Shown: in pieces, positions 57,103 through 64,000 of the stretch
Numbering within the stretch: position 1 is the stretch's first letter
How the letters are laid out: the number at the start of each line of letters is the position of its first letter
Assembly (NCBI RefSeq): GCF_040939455.1
Contig: NC_134136.1
Span: forward strand, 75,096,001 to 75,160,000
Source: Microcebus murinus
Lineage: Eukaryota; Chordata; Mammalia; Primates; Cheirogaleidae
DNA: 64,000 bases
Direction of reading: 5' to 3'
The notes under the pieces: generated by a model
Told to the model about the DNA's origin: nothing
The model's database searches: none
What the model saw: only the letters and a program-made list of their open reading frames with translations
Program-made: the position numbers and the translations under genes

Positions 57103-57442
57103 GCAAGGTGTGGGGCGCGGTGTCAACGCCATTACAAGATGGTGCCTGTTTCCGGCTTTGCCTAGAGCAGTAAACAAGTTCAGCGCATGCGCAATTGTCG
57201 GTTACCCTGTGGCGCAAGCATGCAAATGAAGGATCCTACTATGGACCAATGCTTTGGCGGCTCGACAGCTGAGCGGCCTATCCCAGCTTAGGGGTTGTGC
57301 TTCTAGGGTATATAGCAGCCTGCGTGCTGCCAGGCTGGGTCTTCCGCATCATGTAAGTCTAAAGGGAACCCCATTAAAGCACTGTCAGAAGAACTTCAGT
57401 TGCCGAGTCTTCCTTGCTGGCGAGGCGGGCGCGACAGCAAGG
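57103..57442 (+). mobile_element. IAP-like class II solo LTR
   Basis: The LTR is 57109-57436 (328 bp), starting TGTGGGGCG and ending GCGCGACA, flanked by the exact 6-bp duplication GCAAGG (57103-57108 and 57437-57442). CpG content is high, unlike the host L1. Promoter elements include 'acaagatggtgcc' (YY1-like), GCGCATGCGC (57183-57192), ATGCAAAT (57220-57227), CCAAT (57246-57250), TATATAG (57309-57315) and ATTAAA (57373-57378). The layout and length resemble IAP-type LTRs, and no internal viral sequence remains. It arose by recombination between the two LTRs of a provirus. Orientation is plus, opposite to the host L1. Confidence 0.88.
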
Positions 57443-58818
57443 AGTGCCAGCACTATGTAGAATAGAAGTGAAGACAATGGATATTCTTGCCTGGTTCCAG
57501 ATATAAGTGGGAATACTTTCCATTTTTCTCCATTCAGTATGAAGTAGGCTGTATGTTTGTCATATATGGCTTGTATCATATTGAGGTAAGCCCCATCCAT
57601 GCCTATTTTTTTAAACATTCTTATCATAATCATAAATAGGTGTTGAATTTTATCAAATGCTTTTTCTGTGTCTATTGAGAGAATCATATGATCTTTGTTT
57701 TTGCTTTGTGTTATGTGGTGAATTACATTTATAGATTTGTGTATGTTAAACAATCCCTGCATCTCTGGGATGAAGTCCACTTGGTCGTGATGGATTATTT
57801 TCTTGATGAGCACCTGGATTAGATTAGCTGGGATTTTGTTGAGAATTTTCACATCTATATTCATATGGGATATTGGTCTGCAGTTTTCTTTTTTTGTTGC
57901 ATACTTTCCTGGTTTTGGTACCAGTGTTATGTTGGCTTCAGAAAATGTGTTGGGGAGAAATCCATCCTTCTCAATATTGTCCGATAATTTCTGCAGGTTA
58001 GCCACCAGTTTTTCTTTGTAGGTATGGTAAGATTTGGGTGTGAAACCATCTGATCCGGGACTTTTCTTTTTATGAAGTTTTTTTTAAATTTCTGTTTCAA
58101 TTTCAGTACTTGATATTGATCTGTTCAGGAATTCTATTTCTTCCTGGTTGAGCCTAGGGAGGTTGTGTGTTTCTAAGAATTTGTGCATTGCCTCCACATT
58201 TTCCAGTTTGTGCACATAAAGCTTTTTGTAGTACTCATAGATTATATCTTGTATCTCTGTGGCATCAGTTGTAGTATCTCTTTTTCTATTCCTGATGGAT
58301 TTTATTAGAGATTTTTTTTCTTTTCTGCTTTTCATTGGTATAGCCAAAAGTGTATCAATTTAATTTTTCCAAGGAACCAACTTTTTGATTTATTAATCTT
58401 CAGTATAATTTTCCTGTTGTCAATTTCATTTACTTCCGATTTGATCTTATTAATTTCACTTCTTCTGCTGGGTTTGGGGTTGGTCTGTTCTTCTTTTTCT
58501 AGTTCTTCAATTCCATTCATTAGATTATCTATTTGTGATCTTTCTGTGTTTTGTATATAGGCATTTATGGAAATAAACTTTCCTCTCAGGAATGCTTTAG
58601 TTGTGTCCCACAGATTTTGATAATTTGTGTCTCCTTTGTCATTAGTTCAAAGAATCTTTTGATTTTCATCTTTTTCTCCTCATTTATGAAGTAATCATTC
58701 AGCAGAAGGCTGTTTAATTTCTAGTACTTTGTGTAGAAATGAGAGTTTCTGTTAGGATTTATTTCTACTTTTATTCCACTCTTATCTTAGAAGATACATG
58801 GTATAATTTTCATTTTTT

Positions 58819-59042
58819 TATATTTTTATTTTTTTTATTCTTTCATATTATGGGAGTACAAATATTGTTAGGGTTACATATCTTGCCCATGCCCCCCACC
58901 ACCACGCTATGCCAGAGCTTCTTGCGTGTTCAGCCTCCAGGTGGTGCACACTGCACCCACCGTGTAAGTACACACCCTTCCCCTCCTCCCCACTTCCACC
59001 TGCCCACTTCCCGATTACAGATTTTTTTCAGATATTTTGATT
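58819..59042 (-). mobile_element. Short L1 3' tail inserted in L1 ORF2
   Basis: A 224-bp minus-strand L1 3' UTR end ('tattatgggagtacaaatat', 'ggtggtgcacactgcaccca') is flanked by TATAATTTTCATTTTTT (58802-58818) and TATAATTTCCATTTTTT (59043-59059), 16 of 17 matching. Confidence 0.88.
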
Positions 59043-59799
59043 TATAATTTCCATTTTTTTAAATTTTTTGAGACATGCTTTGTGTCCTAGGATATGGTCA
59101 ATCTTAGAGAATGTCCAATGATCTGATGAGAAAAACATATATTCAGTGGTTTGGGGGTAGAATGTCCGGTAAATGTCAGTCAGGCCCATTTATTCTAGAG
59201 TTCTGTTAATGTTCATTATTTCTTTGTTAATTTTCTGTTCAGAGGATCTGTCCTGTGCTGTCAGCAGGGTGTTGAAATCTCCAGCTATTATGGTGTTGCT
59301 TTCTATCAATTTGTTTAGATCAAGTATAGTTTGCTTTATGAATCTGAGGGCACCTAAGTCAGGTGCATACATATTTAGAATTGTTATGTCTTCTTGTTGA
59401 ACTGTACCCTTCATCATTATATAGTGACCCTCTTTCTCTTTCATTACTTTTGTTGATTTAAAACTAAGTTATCTGAAATCAAAACTGCCACACCAACCTT
59501 ATTTTGGCTTCTGTTTGCTTGAAATATTGATTGTCACCCCTTTATCTTGAGTTGAATGCATCCTTGCAGGTTAGATGTGTTTCCTGAAGACAGAAGATAC
59601 TTGGATTATATTTTATAATCCATTTTTGCCAGCCTATGTCTTTTGAGTGGGGAGTTCAAGCCATTCACATTTATTGAGAGAATTGTTAGGTGGGGCAAAT
59701 TTCTCTTCATCCTGTTGGGTTGAACTTTGTTGCTTTGTTTTCTCTCTTGAGCTATTTTGGTATCTGGCCTTTGATCTTTAGCTTTTTATGGTTTTACAT

Positions 59800-60740
59800 T
59801 CGTGAGTGTTTATTGTGCTGATTCGTGTGTAATTCTGTTTTTATTACTTATTAGAGGGCTGGTCTTGGTGAATTCCCTCAGTTTTTTCTTATCTGAGAAT
59901 GTCTTTATTTCACCTTCATATACAAAACTTAGTTTTGCAGAGTACAAGATTCTAGGCTTGGCATTATTCTGTTTCATAAGAGTGAGAATAGGGCCCCAAT
60001 CTCTTCTTTCTTGTAAGGTTTCAGTTGAGAATTCTGGTGTTATTCGGATTGGCTTTCCTTTGTATGTTGCTTGTTTAATTTGCCTTACAGCTCATAGAAG
60101 GGGCTCTTTAGTGGATATTTTGGTCAGTCTGATGACTGCATGTCATGGTGTCTTCCTTTATGAATTGAATCTCCCAGGGGTCTTTTGAGCATCTTGTACC
60201 TGGATATCTAGGTTTTTAGCAAGCCCTGGAAAATTTTCCTCTGTTATATCTTCAAATAGCTTACCCAACCTTGCATGTTTTCATCTTCACATTTAAGAAT
60301 GTCCATAACTCTCATGTTAGGCTTCTTCACATAATCCCACATCTCTTATAGACTTTGCTATTTTCTCTTATTTCTCTGCTCTATCTCTGTGGCTGTCTTA
60401 TTTAATTGGAAGGTGTTATCTTCAATCTCTGAGATTCTTTCTTTTGTTTGATCCCTGTTATTGAGGCTTTCAACTGTGTTTTGTAGTTCCCTGGATAAAT
60501 TCTTAATTTCTAGGAGTTCAGTTTGATTTTTCTCTAATATTTCAAATTCTTAAGTGAATTTTTCTTCCAGGTCCTAGATTTTTTTGTGGTTACTTTCTGT
60601 TGGTTATCCATCTTTTCTTGCATGTCATTGAGTTTTCTTACAATCCACATTTGAAATTCTTCTTCTGTCTTTTTAGTGTTCTCAATTTGGTTAATGTCCA
60701 TTGCTAGAGAGCTGGTGTTCCTCTGTCGTGGTGTGCTTTC
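59800..60740 (-). pseudogene. ORF1: L1 ORF1 relic
   Basis: The minus strand keeps the order of ORF1: coiled coil (about 60420-60740), a central region near 60150-60300, and the C-terminal block read from plus-strand 'cttgtaaggtttcagttgag' near 60013. Stops and frameshifts are frequent; no frame longer than about 60 codons survives. Confidence 0.7.
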
Positions 60741-61526
60741 TGTTTTATTTTTTATACTCCTAGAGTTCTTTCACTGAGTCCTTCCCATTTGGGTCAGCCA
60801 TTGCTTCTCTCCTTTCAGATATCATTTGGAAAGTAACACATGCTGTGTAGGCTCTGTTCCTGTAGATGCTATAGAAGCAAGGCAGATCACAGCTGCTGCC
60901 TACCTGCTTGGATGTGTGCACTTCTATGGTTGCTTGATGTGCCACTAGGGGGAACCGCTAATATGTTGTTCAGGGTTCTTCTACAACAGTTGGGACATTA
61001 CTTGGGGAGCCTTTTTTGTTCTTTTGCCAAGAATTTTGTTCCCTGACCAGGGACCTCACTGTTGGCAGCTGATCAGATATGGAAATTCAGCCCCAGAGTT
61101 ATGATCCTCCTGAGTGACTTAAACCTGGCTGATGAGCAAAGTCACTGGGCTCTTAACTATTCATCTGTGTCAAGGTCTCACGGATTCATGCTAGTCACAG
61201 GAGGAAAGTGGCTTTTCTTGTCTCACCCTACTTCCAGGGGTTGATCCTACCATTTTGGCATGAAAGATTCTGGCTAGGGAAAGGGGGTGGTGCCCCAGTC
61301 TACCCAGCGCCCCAGCGCCTGTAAGTCCTGCTGGCATTAGCCTCATACCACTAGGGAAGTATTCAGAATTCACCCATCAAAACAGGCCTGGCTAGTTGAC
61401 CATAGGTCGTGCAAAGTCGGAGTGTGTCTTGAGAGTTCCCAAACTGGAGGAAGGGAGCTGCCTGAGATAGTATCGCACTGCAGTGGCTAGGCTGTGGACC
61501 CCAACAATGGTGACCCCAACAATGGT
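60741..61526 (-). promoter_or_regulatory. L1 5' UTR
   Basis: Moderately GC-rich sequence upstream of ORF1 on the minus strand. It lacks the 190-bp monomers seen in the other full-length L1. An exact 15-bp tandem duplication (GACCCCAACAATGGT at 61497-61511 and 61512-61526) marks its far edge. Confidence 0.6.
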
Positions 61527-61615
61527 GGATGATGAGAAATTACTTAATGGGTACAATTATTTAGGTGTTGGATACCCTCAAACCCTGAATAAATTTCATG
61601 CATTCTCTTCTTAAA
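61527..61615 (+). repeat. Older L1 3' UTR, right part of a split element
   Basis: 'gatgagaaattacttaatgg' and 'gtacaattatttaggtgttg' is the 3' UTR of an older primate L1 on the plus strand, downstream of the ORF2 end seen at 54973-55068. Some sequence between the two parts is missing. Confidence 0.7.
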
Positions 61616-63511
61616 ATAGTATTGTTCAGGTAATAAGGATAATAGCTGGGTATCACGTTTTAAAGGGAGACCACATTTAATAATCACAAGTGAAGATGAT
61701 TTATGACATTAAAGCAAATAGTGACACAAATATTCAGAGATCATACCAAGAACAAGCAGCTCCCAACCTAGTCAACAGGAAAGGCAATTGAGACTGCTAT
61801 TCAAGATGACCAGAACCATTTTACAAGATGCCTTATATAAAGGTTTATGAACAAGTTAAAGATAGAACTCAATGATTTCCATTTTTTTTTTCATGAACAC
61901 ACTTCTCTACTGTAAACACCCTAATATCAGATCAAAGACAAAGAATAAATCAACTAAAATGCTTTCTTGAAAGGTTTAATGTATCATTCTAGTGGATATC
62001 TTTTTTCACTGTAATAAGATTATCCCATTTGTAGATGGTGCATGTACCCAAATTTTTGCAATATATTTCTGAGTTATAAAAGTGTTTTTCCTTTCTGTGT
62101 AACTTACTTAATTAAACAGCAGCAATTTTTATATTCCATAGTATTAAAAACACCAAGGATTAGAGCAATGAAACACTGTTGGGTTCACTTCATTATTCAA
62201 TCTAATTTCTTGAAAATGAAATGAGTTCAGTTTTGGGGAAAAATTTCCTTTTCCATGACTGAACCCTTTAATAGGCTATATTTGACTTTAGAACTGTACA
62301 ATCTGAGCTGAATATTGAAGATATGTTTAATCTTAGACCAACTGGGAAGCCAGCAAACCACTCCTCTGTTTCCCTGCTTGCACTGAAAGGAAATGAATTC
62401 TCTTTATTTTTAATACTAAGTTAAATGATCTTCCCCAGACTCTTTTCTGTATCTTTTATGGGTACAAACATGACTAGGCCAACAGCACAATCTAACACTT
62501 ACAAATTGCTAGAACAATGATCTTTGTCCTGATTATAAAATTAGAAAAATAAACAAAAAATCTTGAGCCTACACAATATTGATTAAAATATTCATTTTTT
62601 CATCATTTAAGTCATGGGAAAAATAGTGATGTTTGTTATACAATTATATAAACCCAACTAAAGAAACATGCCTTCTCCAACTCCAGACTGTCAATACTAT
62701 GTGCCAGAAGTTTGAGCAAGCTGTGGAAAAGGCACATTTTATTTAGATGTAGCTGCCTTGATCCAGCTATTTTTTTTATCTTTTGCTTCAATGTATCAAT
62801 TTTAATCCCTGGGACAAATCTTTAAATTTGCAGCTTGAAAAAAAAACTCACTAAATGTGTAAAACATATCTTCACCTCATCACCTTACTTCTCCTTCTGG
62901 CCCACCATCCATCCATCCCAGAGCATGGATGGAGGATGGGGAGTGAATGCAGAATGGATTCAGTCTTAGAAATAGGCAAGCTAGGGTGAGTAGAAATGGG
63001 ATAGTGGTTAGATATCACCCGGTAGATAACCTGCATAAAACCAAGAGTTGCAAGCTTACTATATTCACTCATTGAATACAGTAACATCCATCATTTTAGC
63101 CATTTCTTGGAATGCAATTTTTTCTTGGAATGTAATTTTGTCTTGGTCTATATCTCACATTTTCAGATTTCACCTTTGAAGTTACATTGGTCACATAAAG
63201 TTACTTTCTAGATAGATACTAATACTGATACACATGTAGACACAGAGGCAAGGAAAAACTATCTGATTATCTTACTAATGAAACTATTTATTTGAAAATA
63301 TTTCTGAATATGAAATTTTATTGACAGAATATATATTAGACATTGGACTAGAGTGAAGATGGAAGCAATAAGGAAAGCCATTTAGACCACAACATAATCT
63401 CTTATTCTCTGTTTTTTAGGCCACAGGAAATCCTAAAATTAAATATACAACTTTTCTTTCAGTATGTAAACCTGAGCCACAACTCTGGTATAAGAATAAT
63501 ATAACTTACTT
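61616..63511. other. No gene or clear repeat recognised
   Basis: About 1.9 kb of AT-rich sequence. Small items only: a short inverted repeat ('ccatccatccatcc' / 'catggatggagg') at 62907-62938 and a 20-bp tandem duplication ('tttcttggaatgcaattttt') near 63104-63140. Confidence 0.4.
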
Positions 63512-63815
63512 CTTTTTTTTTTTTTTCTGAGATAGAGTCTTGCTCTGTCACCTCAGGTAGAGTACAGTGAAATCATCATAGCTCACTGCAACCTCAAACT
63601 CCTAGGCTCAAGAGGTCCTCCTGCCTCAGCCTCCTGAGTAGCAGAAACTATAGGTACATACCATGACATCTGGCTAATTTTTCTATTTTTAGTAGAGGTG
63701 GGGTCTCACTATGTTGCCCAGGCTGGTCTCAAAGTCCTGAGCTCAAGCAATCCTCTCTCCTAAGCCTCCCAGAGTGTCCAGATTATAAGCATGAGGCACT
63801 GTACCAAGCCTCACT
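63512..63815 (-). mobile_element. AluJ, reverse orientation
   Basis: The plus strand starts with a T run, then 'gagatagagtcttgctctgt' and 'ctcactgcaacctcaaactc', ending near 'gcatgaggcactgtaccaag'. It is a full dimer without the lemur middle extension and with decayed CpGs, so it belongs to the old AluJ group. Confidence 0.85.
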
Positions 63816-64000
63816 TTACTTTTCTGTAATCCAAGTTGATTTTTACTTTGAAACCTCCTTCTTTCCAACTGGTAGAAATTCAACCTCAGTTAATTCATAG
63901 GTCCATCTTTTACCTCTGTGATATCTAAGTTCTGTAGGGACCTCCATTTCCCCTCTATCATAGTGGGGACTCCTGCTAGCTTTACAAACTTCTCTCCCAT
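63816..64000. other. No gene recognised at the window end
   Basis: Short unannotated flank after the AluJ. Confidence 0.4.

Larger units (their letters stand above)
55290..59690 (-). pseudogene. ORF2: L1 ORF2 relic (endonuclease, RT, C-terminus)
   Basis: The endonuclease part near 59190-59444 shows 'NMYAPDLGALRFIKQT' and 'AGDFNTLL'. The linker is at 58084-58520, and the reverse transcriptase at 57443-58005 and 56562-57108 has FADD intact at 57021-57032. The C-terminal part is at 55764-56150. Several stops and frameshifts separate the pieces, besides the two insertions. Not functional. Confidence 0.83.
55069..61526 (-). mobile_element. Nearly full-length L1, minus strand, with two insertions
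   Basis: On the minus strand it runs 5' UTR (about 60740-61526), ORF1 (about 59800-60740), ORF2 (about 55290-59690) and 3' UTR with a T-rich plus-strand start at 55070. Without its inserts it is about 5.9 kb. A solo LTR (57109-57436) and a short L1 tail (58819-59042) interrupt ORF2. All frames have many stops. It lies inside the 3' end of a plus-strand L1 (54973-55068 and 61527-61615). I find no clear target duplication. Confidence 0.82.

Overview
This 64 kb window is intergenic or intronic DNA from a primate, most likely a lemur or other strepsirrhine. The Alu at 50012-50340 has the extended middle section (after the 'tctctactataaa' stretch, before 'aaaaattagccggg') that I associate with lemur Alus. 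Several L1 copies share a distinctive G-rich 3' UTR ending near 'ccccataatatgccaaaataaaa'. I find no host protein-coding exon, tRNA or rRNA gene. Almost every long open frame belongs to a transposable element, or is antisense or out-of-frame noise within one.

Layout. 1-15.6 kb: degraded old L1 on both strands, including an internally deleted L1 that keeps its 5' UTR (5335-8342), one lemur Alu (8536-8872), an unidentified processed retrocopy (9792-10206), a 5'-truncated L1 with a clean target-site duplication (11926-13532) and an AluJ. 15.68-24.65 kb: a complete but mutated betaretrovirus-like (class II) endogenous provirus. It has matching 647-bp LTRs, a 6-bp target duplication, gag, an open dUTPase-protease frame, pol and env. 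It carries two later insertions: an L1 tail in gag and an 81-bp polyadenylated fragment in pol. 24.65-35 kb: ancient MaLR, hAT, MIR, L2 and mariner remains, plus a near-perfect 66-bp inverted repeat at 29783-29970.

35.06-44.67 kb: one full-length lemur-type L1 on the minus strand, bounded by a 20-bp duplication and split in ORF1 by a younger 5'-truncated L1 (39869-42245). Its 5' UTR holds four tandem monomers of about 190 bp. 45-55 kb: L2 and MIR relics, a twin-primed inverted L1 (46790-48145), a probable LTR, the young Alu, a TA/CA microsatellite and a second possible LTR. 55.07-61.53 kb: a nearly full-length minus-strand L1 sitting inside the 3' end of an older plus-strand L1. It is itself interrupted by a 328-bp IAP-like solo LTR (57109-57436, 6-bp duplication GCAAGG) and by a 224-bp L1 tail. 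The end of the window is unannotated DNA with an AluJ.

There is no pathway here. The organisation is a layered record of retrotransposition, and the nesting gives relative ages. The most notable items are the provirus with its odd primer-binding region and repeated U3, the L1 5' UTR with tandem monomers, the IAP-like solo LTR with an NRF1-type palindrome, and the long inverted repeat. All family assignments come from reading the sequence without database searches.
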